A stretch of 64,000 nt of DNA. Origin: Trichobilharzia szidati. Lineage: Eukaryota > Platyhelminthes > Trematoda > Strigeidida > Schistosomatidae. The stretch is taken from positions 40,130,758-40,194,757 of the forward strand of contig OX235277.1 in NCBI GenBank assembly GCA_944472155.2. Direction: 5' to 3'. Shown here in pieces: positions 51,470 through 62,040 of this stretch; the first letter of the stretch is position 1, and each line of letters opens with the position of its first letter. Under the pieces are notes generated by a model, which searched no databases, was not told where the DNA came from, and saw only the letters and a list, made by a program, of their open reading frames with translations. The position numbers and the translations under genes were made by a program.

Positions 51470-51512
51470 GATGTTAATTTCGTCCAATTCGGGACTCATC
51501 ATCCGAATGAAT
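51470..51512 (-). mobile_element. SINE-a hammerhead fragment
   Basis: The minus strand reads CGGATGATGAGTCCCGAATT then GGACGAAATTAACATC. Stem II GTCC/GGAC and the GAAA box are intact. The core box is ATGATGA, again with A at position 3. Stem III and stem I 3' strand are lost. Confidence 0.6.
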
Positions 51513-51999
51513 CAACTAGCTTGGTGCTATCAGTCCTGATGGAATCGACGTTGTAAATGCCTGATAATCTTACAGGTTATTGCCTTCATGAGACTAGGGA
51601 TACTGCTTCAAGAACCTCCGACACTGTTGTGGAATGCACAGTCTCTGAGTATGTGATATAACTGCTATCATATCAGCCAGGACATTTATGAAAACTTCAC
51701 GACATTCAGTCGCAACTATGCTAAAGGCTACTGCAGAAATTAACTTAGCCACCGTCAGGGAAGAGGGAAATGTCACAGTCAAATGACGAAACGAATCGTT
51801 TTCCATCCGTTACCCCATAGCACTAGCAATTTTATATCAGCGCGCCTTTACTTTAGTTGAATTAAGATATTCTCAGCAAGATATGGACCACGAGAATGAG
51901 GAGAAATAGCTGATCCGCTAGGGGTGTATTCTATTAGAATATGCTGCGAATATCCTCCTTGCAGGCATATTACTGTAACTTGAAAATCCCCATTCAATC
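51513..51999. other. No recognised feature
   Basis: Of more balanced base composition than its surroundings, but no coding motif, tRNA-like box or repeat was matched. Confidence 0.4.
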
Positions 52000-52393
52000 A
52001 TATAAAAGAAAACAAGGCATTCAGCGAAGAGACTCTTTTCGGCGAATTCATTCACTGAGCTGCACAATCGCATACTTATACAATTTTATTTGTGTGTGTG
52101 TACATTAGATTTATAAAGTGTAGGTAATTATGTAATATAAGTATTTTTTTGGCTTGGAAACAAACGTTAAGATGGAAAATAAAATAGAATTGATTAAGTG
52201 AGTAGAGTTCAGATTAGGTCAGATTGGCAACAGTGTTAATGAGTGGTGTTTAAAATCAAATAAGGGTGGGGTTAGAGAATAATACAGTTGAAAATAAGTA
52301 AGTTAATCGGATGACGTAACGCAGTTGACTGGAAATTGGACGTGGGTCAAGTTAGTAACATTTTTAATGAGGGTAGAGATTACAAAAGGGTGG
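52000..52393 (+). repeat. Left arm of 395-bp inverted repeat around PLE
   Basis: Reverse complement of 52709-53103, nearly base for base: GAAGAGACTCTTTTCGGCGA, CTTATACAATTTTATTTGTG, AGTATTTTTTTGGCTTGGAA, AGGTCAGATTGGCAACAGTG and GAGGGTAGAGATTACAAAA all have inverted equals. Only a few mismatches are visible (for example GGTCAAGTTAGTAAC against GGTCAAGTAAGTAAC). Confidence 0.92.
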
Positions 52394-52394
52394 G

Positions 52395-52708
52395 TTAGAG
52401 AATAATATAAGTGAAGACGTGAAATAATAAAATGCAAGAGACAAAATAATACAATTAGTAAGACTGAAAGAAAGATTACGTCCATTGTAGATTTCATGAA
52501 TGAACAAATTTCTTTTGTATGCAGAGTTCAGGATTTAGCAGATGAATTGCCATTGCTTCTGCGATGTGGAGAAGTTTGATCCGTACACTTTTAGCAAGAC
52601 TGCCTTGTATTCTGTAGATAACTTTTGAAGTTTATTTCTGGTGTGACTTGGTGTCCAGAGTCGATCAAATGTTCAAGCATCGAGCTGCGGGGGCATCCAT
52701 TTTCTCTA
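52395..52708 (-). pseudogene. PLE family A endonuclease C-terminus
   Basis: The minus strand reads SSMLEHLIDSGHQVTPEINF and KSYLQNT, then after a shift SVRIKLLHIAEAMAIHLLNP and ELCIQKKFVHS with a stop. This is the C-terminal half of the GIY-YIG domain (compare SITKHLVDYGHDI and AIAEACAIRVYKPGLCVQK at 10138). The YIG half is missing. The fragment fills the centre of the inverted repeat exactly as the PLE at 10138 does. Confidence 0.85.
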
Positions 52709-53103
52709 CCACACCTTTTTGTAATCTCTACCCTCATTAAAAATGTTACTTACTTGACCCACGTCCAATTTCTAGTCAACCGCATTACGTCATCCGATTA
52801 ACTTACTTATTTTCAACTGTATTATTCTCTAACCCCACCCTTATTTGATTTTAAACACCACTCATTAACACTGTTGCCAATCTGACCTAATCTGAACTCT
52901 ACTCACTTAATCAATTCTATTTTATTTTCCATCTTAACGTTTGTTTCCAAGCCAAAAAAATACTTATATTACATAATTACCTACACTTTATAAATCTAAT
53001 GTACACACACACAAATAAAATTGTATAAGTATGCGATTGTGCAGCTCAGTGAATGAATTCGCCGAAAAGAGTCTCTTCGCTGAACGCCTTCTTTTCTTTT
53101 ATA
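52709..53103 (-). repeat. Right arm of 395-bp inverted repeat around PLE
   Basis: Inverted counterpart of 52000-52393. It ends at AACGCCTTCTTTTCTTTTAT, where the left arm starts with ATAAAAGAAAACAAGGC. It lies on the 5'-truncated side of the PLE fragment. Confidence 0.92.
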
Positions 53104-53187
53104 TTAGTGTCAGTGTCGAGAGGGAATCAGCTATAGAGATTATGAAAAAAAGACTAGATTGATGATTCTAATCACTTGAGTTATTGA

Positions 53188-53372
53188 AGTCGATACAGAG
53201 TGGTTAGGATTCTCGAAGACCATGCACATGTTCCGGGTTCGATGCCCTGACGACGCACAACTGATATCAATGATCGACCTACAAAATTTAGGCTACCAAT
53301 ATCACGTGCCTTTAATTCTATCCTTGTACCGAAATACTGTGTGTAATCAAGCTGTAATCCGGAAAATTACAG
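53188..53372 (+). mobile_element. SINE-c, worn copy
   Basis: AAGTCGATACAGAGTGGTTA, GACCATGCACATGTTCCGGG, B box GGTTCGATGCC, CCTGACGACGCACAACTGAT, GATCGACCTACAAAATTTAG and ACTGTGTGTAATCAAGCTGT follow the SINE-c order. The A-rich tail is short. Confidence 0.78.
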
Positions 53373-53655
53373 ATCGTCTGTACAAGTATTCAGTTTTGCC
53401 GAGTTTATATTTTATAACGTTGTAGATTACATTCTGGCGTTTCAGAATTCAACCAAGTAGAATAATTTCATAAGCATATTCAAAATGTTCTATTTTCTCT
53501 GAGTTTTGAACTTAGGTCTTGGCCGTGTCATTTTCACGCGTGATGACATCTCGAGCACTAATTAAGCTTAGTGGTAAGAAATCCACGACTGAATAGCAAA
53601 GCTTGACGGATGCGGAACACATTCCATTCTCATTCTGTGCTATCTATCTTCTCCA
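53373..53655. other. No recognised feature
   Basis: Short spacer between two SINE-c copies. Confidence 0.4.
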
Positions 53656-53834
53656 GTGCGTCGGTGGCACAGTGGTTAGAACTCTCACCGACCATGCACT
53701 TGCCGGCGCACACCCGATATCTATGGTCGGCCTGAAATCTGGGCTACCGATATCCATGCTGAAAATTCCATACTTGTACTGAAAATACGGTGTGGAATCA
53801 AGCTGTAATCAAAATAAAATAAAAAATAAAAATT
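53656..53834 (+). mobile_element. SINE-c with deleted B box
   Basis: GCGTCGGTGGCACAGTGGTT, CTCACCGACCATGCACTTGC then directly CGGCGCACACCCGATATCTA, GGTCGGCCTGAAATCTGGGC, ACGGTGTGGAATCAAGCTGT and an AAAATAAAA tail. Compared with 29797, about 16 nt including the B box (TGGTTCGATCCG) are missing between ATGCAC and CCGGCGCAC. Confidence 0.85.
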
Positions 53835-54119
53835 CATGGTTATATTGTATTACATTAATGCCCATTGAGATTATAGCAGATAGAAGTTATTGAAAGGTGA
53901 ATTTCTAGGCATTTATTTGCGTAGACGTGATTGTTTTCATGTAAGCTTTTGTCATGAACAGTCATCTATCCTTGAGGGGAGAAAGAAACTGGTTATCGAA
54001 TAGCAACATGCTAGTACAGTTACCTGAAGGTCCCAGATTTGATCCCAGATAGTGTCATGCAGGAGTGCCTCTAAACAGTGGTCAACGGGAAGAATACACA
54101 TGTCATGTAAACCTAGGTT
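53835..54119. other. No recognised feature
   Basis: Spacer. Nothing recognised. Confidence 0.4.
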
Positions 54120-55450
54120 TCTAAAAATTGTCTAAATAATATTTGTTAATTATTAAATTCACGGGAACATTCATAAACCAAACACCTGGAAATAAAATTA
54201 CATCACAGTGATTACATATGTGGTGAATGGTGAATACATAGACTGATGGGAATATATGTCGATTTAAGGAGTGAGCACTGCCCAAATGTGTATAAGCGAG
54301 TGACAAAATAAAATGTAGCAAGTATCAAAATTTCTTTCCCAGGGTAACACATGCTAGGAATCATACGTCTTGCTTTTCTATGAACCCTTTCCAGAATATT
54401 TGTGTCCACGTTAAATCAAGGACTTGCTGACTTCCTGGTTACAGTTTTGCAGTCTTAATCTCATCAGAGATGTACACAAGTAGGTGAATATATCTCTGGC
54501 GAATTGCCCATAAGGATCTGAAACTATGTGCAGACATCACGCGACAGTGTGTTGCGGTTCTTTAGTCGTGACTTACTATGACACTCATATCCAAATGAGT
54601 CTGATCTGATGGGAGTGTTATTCCCTCTAGTTCGTAAGGGCTGGTGCTTGCGTGTCCAACACGCACGGTTGCGAATTTCGCTACATTGATCGAGATCATC
54701 CACTATCTGGACTACTATAGCAATTTGCCAAGACCTTCTTGCAACGTGAGCGTGTCATTGTTACCCTTCAACCCCTCTAGATTTTTAAGTATGCTTATAG
54801 TACCATAGGGGAATCCGTGAGCACAGATAACTCACCAATATACAATATGAATAAGAAAAGTCCGAGCACTGTGCCTTGTGGCACTCCACTACCCGCTGTT
54901 GTCTGAGAGGAGATTTTCAAATCGATCCTGGCCCTCTGACTCTTTTCTGTGAGGAATTCCCTAATCCATTTTAATAGGCTGCCTTTGATACCAAGACTTT
55001 CCAATTTCGTGAGTAGTCTCTTTTGAGGAACTTTATTGAAGGCTTTGCTGAAGTCTACGAAAACGACTTCGATGGGTCTTCTGTTGTCCTTTGACTTGTT
55101 CCAGCTTCCTCTTTCAGACAGACATGAGGGGTTACCATGGAAGGCATGATGTGCTTTGGATAACGAGTTGTTGTTTTCCAGATATGTCATGAAACTATTC
55201 TTTATGGTTCTTTCCAGTGTCTTAATTAAGGCGCTGGTGAGACTAATATGCCTATATTTTAAAGGGCTTTGTCTTGATCCTCCTTTGTGGATGGGGGTTA
55301 CAATAGCGTTTTTTCAGCAACGCCGTTACACTCTATTTAAGAGAGATACCTTGAAGAAGGTAGTCAGTGGGCTGGCTATGTGAGCTAATACCTTCTTAAG
55401 AAGCCTTGAATGATGGTTATCAGGACTCCTTCGATTTTGGTTTGTTCCAT
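54120..55450 (-). pseudogene. CR1/Jockey-type LINE, second subfamily
   Basis: The minus-strand order is TPIHKGGSRQSPLKYRHISL, TSALIKTLERTI, MTYLENNNSLSKAHHAFHGN (QHGFR block), IEVVFVDFSKAFNKVPQKRL (motif A, DFSKAF), LTKLESLGIKGSLLKWIREF and SGVPQGTVLGLFLFILYIGE (motif B). The FADD palm is lost by about 54790. Decayed remains follow, and at 54212-54409 MDTNILERVHRKARRMIPSM, the late block (NILERVQRRATKL). A 131-codon stretch is free of stops. It differs from the LINE at 32150 in motif A (DFSKAF versus DYTPAF). Confidence 0.9.
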
Positions 55451-55939
55451 TTCACCTTCGCCATCATTCAGTCCATATTTTATCTACTAATTTAAAGTTT
55501 TCCAAAATGTAATTAAATTATCTGTGAAATAATTTTTTCATCGTCAGGGAAAATCAGATTTCTGTGCACCTTTATTAAGAGCTCATGGTGATGCATTCAA
55601 GTGCTTTGGAAATTGTGTTCTCTACAAAAGCCTGTTAGCATCATTACCATCTCATTATTTTCATTGACAAATCTTGTCACGTATCTGAGCATTTACAAAA
55701 CTCAGCAAAATAATATTTCAGGTAAGCCAAATAAACTCTGATTTCTTAGCTTTTTCAATGTCAGTCAGTAAAGTGATAAGTATTTCACATATGTCCAATC
55801 CAAGTTCACTTTTAACAACCTTGTGCATATAAAAGACCAAATCCCTAAAGATTTCTATCCAATTGTGTCTATTAAATAAAGAGCTTGTAATGAGATGCGA
55901 TATGCATCTGACAAACATCTCAAGAAATCAAAATCAGAA
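55451..55939. other. No recognised feature
   Basis: AT-rich DNA between a LINE and a PLE end. Confidence 0.4.
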
Positions 55940-56163
55940 GAAATCAACACCGTAGAGCATCTGTTCGAACACCAAGAAATCCACTTGAACTAGAAAAGAT
56001 TGAAAAATCATCAGCCATAGGTCTTTATGCTTTAGAATTAGGCCACAAAATTGATTACGGTAATATTAAAATCATCCACAGTAATTTCAGAAATCACAAA
56101 AAACGTCTGATATCAGAAGCCAGCCATTCATTTCAAATGGAATCCAAATTGTCTGATGATTAG
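55940..56163 (+). pseudogene. PLE family B endonuclease C-terminus
   Basis: The frame reads EKIEKSSAIGLYALELGHKI, DYGNIKIIHSNFRNHKKRLI, SEASHSFQMESKLSDD and a stop. It matches LERSSAIALYALTHNHTIGW and RGRLITESAFIE of the element at 24490. The GIY-YIG core before it is not recognisable. Confidence 0.78.
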
Positions 56164-57954
56164 AAATAGTGGATTAAAACAGAATTTGACCTGGTTACAA
56201 CACATCGTCCACTCCCCCATGAAATGACAAAATCAACATGAATATGATAAGCAATTTCACTATGTAAACACATGCCGTTTTTATAATTTAACACACCTAT
56301 AAATCCAACAATCTACACCTGGTTTTGTTATCTTCACCAGTTGACCTACTTGACAACATAAAATGACCCCGTACTGACGAACGATGATCAAATTAGTAAA
56401 CTTTGTTTAGATATCATAGCTGATGCACTGTTACCTATGTTATTTGGTTAAGTGATCTTCATTGTTATTTTGACTTTCAATATGTCCTAAGTCTATTTTC
56501 TCACCCCTTAACTCTTCTTTATATATCAGCTGAGTGGAATTTGTAAATTCTGGTTTAATGCTACTTTGATAAAGCTATTAGCAGCAGCATTAAATAGCAA
56601 AACATCAGTAAAAACAATATCGCTTTGTTTTTCGTTAATTGGAAAATATAAGAAAGCCTTTATTACAGTGATAAGTATTTCGTAATTCAACTTTACTGTC
56701 AATAATTGATGGAAACTGAGGCTTCCGGTCTATTTAAAAAAGTGTAATGAAATCATATGCATAAATGTACATATATATCGTTCCTTTGCTTTCTAAGTGG
56801 AGCATAGGCCGTCAATATTGAGCGGAGAAGTTAAAATAGCGACGACGTTTTTTGTGTGGGGTAAGTTTGCTCAACCTCCCAACAAAACAGTACTTTTTCC
56901 CAGGTTTACTAAGTGCTAGTAAACTGGAAAATAATAAAGAGTGTGTTTGCCTTTAATCAAACTTAGATCACACCCGTGCTTGGCTATGGTTTCTACCATG
57001 GGACTATCATGGATCTAGGTTGCAATTTATTTTTTTCTAAGTATCTTCCTTGAATGAATGACTTTCAGTTTGATTGCGTATTTATTTCCAGTTAAGAACC
57101 TGCCCGTCTGCTTTTATGTAATACTTTATAACCAGCAATGACACGAGAAAATCCGCTTCAGAAGATGAAGTTATCATATACGGGTAGTAACATAATCATT
57201 TGTGTGAGAACCGTTCATCACTCATGGTGATTTCATTGAAATGATTTTAAACACTTAGACCCATATTATTTCGATCTCAAAGCATGGAACCATCAGTTTC
57301 CTTTTTCTGTATAGCTTGCCAGTATTTTGCGGGTTACGCACAGTAGAAAATCATATCCCTTAGATATAAAAACATGGTTTTAGATAGATATAGAAACTGT
57401 TTTACTAATCAACATTGACATTCAATCTCTCACTGCATTCCTTTTCAATCAGTTCCTCATCATTCACTGGCTCTACACTAATATGTAGTTTTTATAACAT
57501 CAAAATGTTTTTTGCCTATCAAGCAGTTATTTTATTCAAGCAGTGTGAGATATACCTAGTCAGGTGAGATTGAGAGGTTAAAAGTCATCAAAACATCAAT
57601 TAACTAATAGATATTAGTGACAAGATATCTAAGCCTTGAAGGAGGAGTGAAAATTCATCACAGAATTCAAGATAAGTTGATTCTTAGGCATGAGAAACAA
57701 ATTATTACATAATCAAGAAATTTGTAAAATAGCAGTGATGACTAAGAAGAATAGGATGACTCAGAAGAGTTACGTAAAATACAAACAAGTTAATAAAATT
57801 AGCTAGAATTGTAAAAATTAACAATTCAAAAGATAGTTAAACGAGAGGGGAAAAAATCGTTTTTAAAAACTCAATACATATTATGTAAGTGGTCATGGCA
57901 AAGAAAAGGGGTGTGCAAATTTCTTTTGGACAAACATATTTGGCTTGTTGAGAT
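56164..57954. other. No recognised feature (1.8 kb)
   Basis: The longest unassigned stretch. AT-rich, no open frame above 60 codons, no tRNA-like boxes, no match to the families elsewhere in the window. Confidence 0.45.
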
Positions 57955-58250
57955 GAATTGCAATCGTCTCTGTTGTATGTAAAAGTTGTACTCGTAGACC
58001 ATGCGGCGAGAGGTTGGGTGATATACGATAAATAACTTTAAAAGCTTTGTTAGAGTCGACTTGATGTCCAGTATCGACGAGATGAGCTAGTATTGAGCTG
58101 CGTATAGCAGCTTTATTCGGACCTTTGCCAAACCAAGATGAGAAGTCTTCAGGAACTAGGTGGGGAATTTACCTGAGCGTACGCAAAATGTAACTAGCTC
58201 CGCAAGAACAGTATAACAGGGAATGCCATATTAGTTTGTTTATTAGATGT
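57955..58250 (-). pseudogene. PLE family A GIY-YIG endonuclease
   Basis: The minus strand reads CYCSCGASYILRTLR, then PHLVPEDFSSWFGKGPNKAA, IRSSILAHLVDTGHQVDSNK and AFKVIYRISPNLSPHGLRVQ, LLHTTETIAIHLNKPNMFVQ and KKFAHP. YIG is YIL. The domain is present almost end to end, with a stop or shift after the core. Confidence 0.82.
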
Positions 58251-58339
58251 ACCACACAGTGATGAAACAGTATTATTTACTGGATGACACACTTTCGAAC
58301 AAAATTTATTGTTCATAATCATATCAACTGTAATCACAC
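58251..58339 (-). mobile_element. PLE family B terminus remnant
   Basis: The plus strand TATTTACTGGATGACACACT, TTCGAACAAAATTTATTGTT is the same arrangement as TGTTTACTGATGACGTTTCG at 34799-34818 in the foldback, with an AGCACAATTTATTGCT-like loop. It abuts the family B endonuclease that starts at 58340. Confidence 0.5.
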
Positions 58340-58925
58340 AGTTTGAGCCTTGAGTTGTATAGTCTTCTTTTTTTTTCCTATTTGTCGTAGGGGTAGTAGA
58401 ATTTTCCAGATATCTGGGAGAGGTGGTGAATCATTCCTACTACATGTATTTGCAGTTGATTCGATAAACAAAGCTTCTGTTATCAATCCAACCCTCCACC
58501 CTGTGACATTAGATTTTAAAAGTGTCATCCTATCCCATCCTATTGTATGGTTGTATGTAATTGCATGTAGTGACTGCTATAGCTGAACTATTCTCTAGTT
58601 TTCTTAGATTATTCCGGGCAAGTAATCTAGATTTTGCTAGGTTTTTATACTCAGCTAGTCTGACTGCCCCTGTTCTACTAGTTTGACCTATGTATTTGAC
58701 CTGACAATCATTGCAGGGTATGAGATAAACTAAATTGTTTTGTTTTTAAAGCTCTACAGGATCCTTTAGCCGACAAAGCTTGTTTCTAATTGAGTTTGTG
58801 GGTTTGAATGCCAGCCACTTTTATTCCTGCCTTGTTAGGAATTCTGCGTAAGGCTGCCGAGGTTCCTTCCTTGTATGGAATTACTACTGATGATTTAGAT
58901 TCCTTATTGTTGGTGTTGTCATTAT
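58340..58925 (-). pseudogene. PLE family B GIY-YIG endonuclease, decayed
   Basis: From the 5' side the phases give SSVVIPYKEGTSAALRRIPN, KAGIKVAGIQTHKL, the SHTLQ-LSGQIHRSN region (equivalent of CNDCQVKYIGQTS) and finally MTLLKSNVTGWRVGLITEAL with FIESTANTCSRNDSPPLPDI. The layout is that of 25360-25860 in the better copy. Several shifts are present. Confidence 0.78.
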
Positions 58926-59069
58926 TATTATTATTAACAAACTAATAAGGAATTACTTACTACCACAGTGCCCAAGTTTTACACATGTATTAGTTTAACA
59001 GTGAAATACGCATGGTGGAGCCGAAACAGAGCAGTCTGTCTTTATTTCTTGAACTAGGTATCGATTTGC
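58926..59069 (+). mobile_element. PLE terminal scraps
   Basis: ATTACTTACTACCACAGTGC then CCAAGTTTTACACATGTAT is the family B terminus phrase seen at 26217-26240 and 34907-34935. It follows an (ATT)n run at 58921-58937. Confidence 0.5.
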
Positions 59070-59600
59070 TTGTGGCGTCCTAATGACTAAAGGAACAAAC
59101 AGAACAATATGTAGAAGTTTGTTTAGAACATTTACTTCCACAGGACAATATACTCACTTCCTGAGCTTCCTACCTCTACAATTAAAACGTAATCTGGTTA
59201 TATGTCTGATTCATCTGGCTACAGTTATCTTTTCAAATGAGACACTGAACGAAGAACTCGGTAATATTCGTGATCTACTTAGCAGAAACGCATATCTCAC
59301 ATGAACTCAGAAAGTAGAAAGTTAAAAGCACCAACCGTTGCTAAGATTAAAATTCATAAGTAATGTCTACAGTGAGATCGCATCCCAGCGTCTGAGAAAA
59401 GCCCTTCAATAGGACTTTCAACGTAACTAAGTGATACCGTATATATACACAAGCCAATCAATACTTAGTTCAAGAAATAAAGACAAACTGTCATGTTGCG
59501 TCTCTTCCATGTGTATTCACCAATTTAAATGATCTTGCGGAGTTAGTTACATTTGGCCCACGATCAGGCAAGTTCACCGTAAAATTTCTGATTGAAGATG
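59070..59600 (+). pseudogene. PLE family A thumb and endonuclease core, decayed
   Basis: The frame at 59083 reads RTICRSLFRTFTSTGQYTHF, LSFLPLQLKRNLVICLIHLA and FSNETLNEELGNIRDLLSRN, parallel to IRKSVYRKPTSTGQYTHFLS and DEELNNIKRLLSGNGYPEKF at 41664. After breaks come EIASQRLRKAL and the endonuclease start CVSSMCIHQFKxSCGVSYIW, where YIG is YIW. Confidence 0.82.
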
Positions 59601-60469
59601 ATGAAATTCATTAGGTTCATTCATCTGTATATGAAAAAATGTCAGTAAATCGATAACGAATATGTCTGTAGATTCTAAACAGCCCGCTATTTTTATTTCA
59701 TGGCGTCTCTTCAACTGCTAAGAGCTCTAGATGTAACTTGAATGCTAGTGTACGCAAAAATAAGTACCACGCTTAGACATTTATCAGAACTCAAAAGGCA
59801 TATTTGCAGAACAAAAGATATGAATAAAAGAAAGTTAGTAATCTCACAATCACTGTCTATTTTTACATAATGTAGTAGAAAGTATGGAAGGAGGAGGCAG
59901 TGAGAGTGAAGAGCCGTGATGAGAGGAAAAGTTGAATTATTTCGTAAACAAAGAAATAAGGAAATTGGAAAGTTTACTAATGAATTCAACTTAATAACTT
60001 GCAGTCAAAACAATAAAATTGTGACGCAACAATACACACGGATAAAGGAGAGGCTTCTAGTCACCACTGCTACTAATAGTACTGAAAGATACAATGAAAT
60101 TTTCGTCAAAGAAATAGAAAAAAAGGATGAAAAAGTAGCTTTCGAAAACACAATGGGTTTCCCACGGTTACCAGACAGCCTTGCCTTATTTCTTTGTTTT
60201 GTTGCATCACAACTTTATTGATTTCATTACAACACACACGCTTGAACTCATCATGAGTTTTCTGATATATTTAATTGTACGCTTACCTAATTATTTTGAT
60301 TTCACTTATCATTCCTCTTCATTGTTATCCTTCCTCCTCAAAATTTTACCACATTTTCTATAAATAGACTGTGATTGTCGGTGTGGTTAGATGATTAATT
60401 ATCTTGTTTTCTTGCCTACTCCTAATCTGAGTTGAAACAATTTTTGAGCTGTCAGAAACTGAAGATTAG
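59601..60469. other. Unrecognised; lysine-rich frame at 59916-60221
   Basis: A 101-codon frame at 59916 contains LFRKQRNKEIGKFTNEFNLI and VKEIEKKDEKVAFENT. It has no family motif that I know. Its last part is hydrophobic. It may be chance in AT-rich DNA. Confidence 0.35.
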
Positions 60470-60673
60470 ATGTGGAGTGAAAAGTTTGGACTCTTTTTGA
60501 TCTTGCTAATATATTCGCCCTCGCTTTGTTCAAACTTATTAAAAGGGACTAGCTGGGTGTATGAAAATGTCAGTAATCATCCTAACCAAGCGTGTCGCCT
60601 AAGGGATATAACTGAAGCTTGTGAAGATATTTGCATCCAAGTGTTAGATGAGCAAGTATCGATACAATAATAA
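60470..60673 (+). CDS. Small frame with signal-peptide-like start (doubtful)
   Basis: 66 codons: MWSEKFGLFLILLIYSPSLC looks like a signal peptide, followed by a short mature part with three cysteines (QACRLRDITEACEDICIQVL). Against a gene: the DNA under SPSLCSNLLKG (CGCTTTGTTCAAACTTATTA) resembles the PLE family A tail at 31849-31870 (GCTTTGTTCAAATTCATTAA), and no exon or splice context is evident. It could be a secreted micro-protein exon or chance at a PLE terminus. Confidence 0.25.
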
Positions 60674-60713
60674 GTGAGGGAGTAATGCATGACTGACATT
60701 AAAAAAAAATTCC

Positions 60714-60942
60714 TTCACGTTCTCAGTGGAACATAGGGCTTCAGGCTAGAGTTTGAAGTTTCAGTAGCAGTGGTGTTTTTTTATAGGATGAGGTTGCTAG
60801 CTTTATGTCCAACTTTCCCTCTTCACCAGTGTTATTACTGGCTTAGCTAGGTAAAGGAGTGCGTCTGTGGCCGGGGATCGAACACTGGACCGTATGCATG
60901 ATCGGCGAGCATTCCACCACTGCGCCACCGACTCACATGGCT
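60714..60942 (-). mobile_element. SINE-d, full-length copy
   Basis: On the minus strand: TGAGTCGGTGGCGCAGTGGT (A box), GCTCGCCGATCATGCATACG, B box GTGTTCGATCCCC, GACGCACTCCTTTACCTAGC, TAAGCCAGTAATAACACTGG, GCTAGCAACCTCATCCTATA, CACCACTGCTACTGAAACTT and the RTE-type tail GAAGCCCTATGTTCCACTGA then GAACGTGAAGG. Confidence 0.87.
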
Positions 60943-60984
60943 GCCATTACTTTCTCATACTACACGAAGAAGTACCAACTGCTT

Positions 60985-61370
60985 ATACTTTTATTATTCC
61001 CTTAGGTTTCAAGTTGAACATAGGAATACAATGCCATTTTGTTTTGTTCTCTGCAGTCTTCTCCTGCTCCTCCGATTTTGGCACGTATACTGTCATCTCC
61101 TCACGCGATTTCCTCAATGCCACATTCACAATGACGCCCAACTCTTCGTTCCCCTCACGGGTCCCAATCAAGGACCTGGCACGTGACGTAACTCAATGGT
61201 CTTCTTGGCATGTATCTGATCCATCTCCATTGTCTTCTACATATCTGTTCAATGGTAGCTTATTGGTTAGTTCTCTTCAAGTGTTTCTGATTCCTACTGG
61301 CCATCTGATCTTCAGTATGGAGCAAACGTATTTGTTGATAAAAAGTAACGCCAGTTACTGACGATGAGAC
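60985..61370 (-). pseudogene. RTE LINE 3' fragment, decayed
   Basis: The minus-strand phases contain LLIKxYVCSILKIRWPVG-like sequence (CCATACTGAAGATCAGATGG), a TWMAxEE block and GTREGNEELGVIVNVALRKS, the worn EWNPxGKRRVGRPRVTWRRS block. The 3' end is AACTTGAAACCTAAGGGAAT AATAA. It lies just upstream of a SINE-b and next to SINE-d, both of which carry pol III heads. Confidence 0.7.
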
Positions 61371-61399
61371 AGATTTATACTAATTTCCATTAAGAAGCA

Positions 61400-61640
61400 G
61401 TGACCAGTTGGGTGCACTAGTCCAAATGTGAGGACAGTTAACAGAAGTTGGAAATGATAAGCTAATGGATGAATGGACAACGAACTCATCTCCTAACCTG
61501 AAAGTCCTGGACTTGTCACTCGATGATGTGATGGGCAAGTACTGCTGAAGAGTACTTGAGTAGGAAGTGAGGGATGTCCAGTACTGCCTGGCTTTCAGTG
61601 ATTCTCTAAATGATATCAGCCCGTGATCAAACTTGAAATC
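61400..61640 (+). mobile_element. SINE-b with perfect stem I and CUGAAGA box
   Basis: Stem I GTACTG (61539-61544) pairs with CAGTAC (61579-61584). Core CTGAAGA is at 61545-61551 and C17 at 61578. The 3' side of the core is destroyed: where other copies have GGACGAAACAGC this one has GGAAGTGAGGGA, so A13 and A14 are gone and stem III is broken. The tail AGTGATTCTCTAAATGATAT CAGCCCGTGATCAAACTTG is typical. The tRNA-like head is barely visible. Confidence 0.75.
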
Positions 61641-61749
61641 AGGGCGGGTAGTATAATCACAAAGGCATAGTTGTTTACCGTTTGTAGCATTAAACTGCAG
61701 CAAGACATTGTCCGTCATTATTGCAACGAAGGATAATTAGATATTATTT

Positions 61750-61830
61750 GGTGATTGGTGATTGGCGGTCAAATCCAGCAAGCGCATTTCGTCCAAATTC
61801 GGGACTCGTCATCCAGGTGTACCTGATTTT
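61750..61830 (-). mobile_element. SINE-a hammerhead, minus strand
   Basis: The minus strand reads CCTGGATGACGAGTCCCGAA, TTTGGACGAAATGCGCTTGC TGGATTTGACC. Stem II GTCC/GGAC and GAA are kept. The box is ATGACGA (A at position 3), stem III is ATGCGCTT and stem I no longer pairs (CCTGG against CTGGA). It faces the head of the SINE-a at 61885. Confidence 0.72.
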
Positions 61831-61884
61831 CTAAAATATTGATTGAGTTAACGGAACAAAAGGGATAATTGATACACAGAATAT

Positions 61885-62040
61885 GAGGTAGCTCTCGCGG
61901 CTCAAGTGGCTTAGTGGATAATTCATCTGGAGTCTAAGCAGATGGGTGTTGGGATCGAGTCTCAACGGGAATACTATCACTTACTGCTGAACAAATAAGA
62001 ACCAAATAAGTATCCTGCAATACACTTCTAGTCACCATGT
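61885..62040 (+). mobile_element. SINE-a, worn copy
   Basis: Head ATGAGGTAGCTCTCGCGGCT, CAAGTGGCTTAGTGGATAAT, B box TGGGATCGAGTCTC, then GGAATACTATCACTTACTGC, and a tail CTGCAATACACTTCTAGTCA CCATG. The hammerhead in between is reduced to CTGAACAAATAAGAACCAAA without a GAAA box. Confidence 0.72.

Noticed and set aside
59916..60221. Lysine-rich 101-codon gene
   Set aside because: No family motif, AT-rich codons and no flanking splice or promoter signals; not enough to call a gene.
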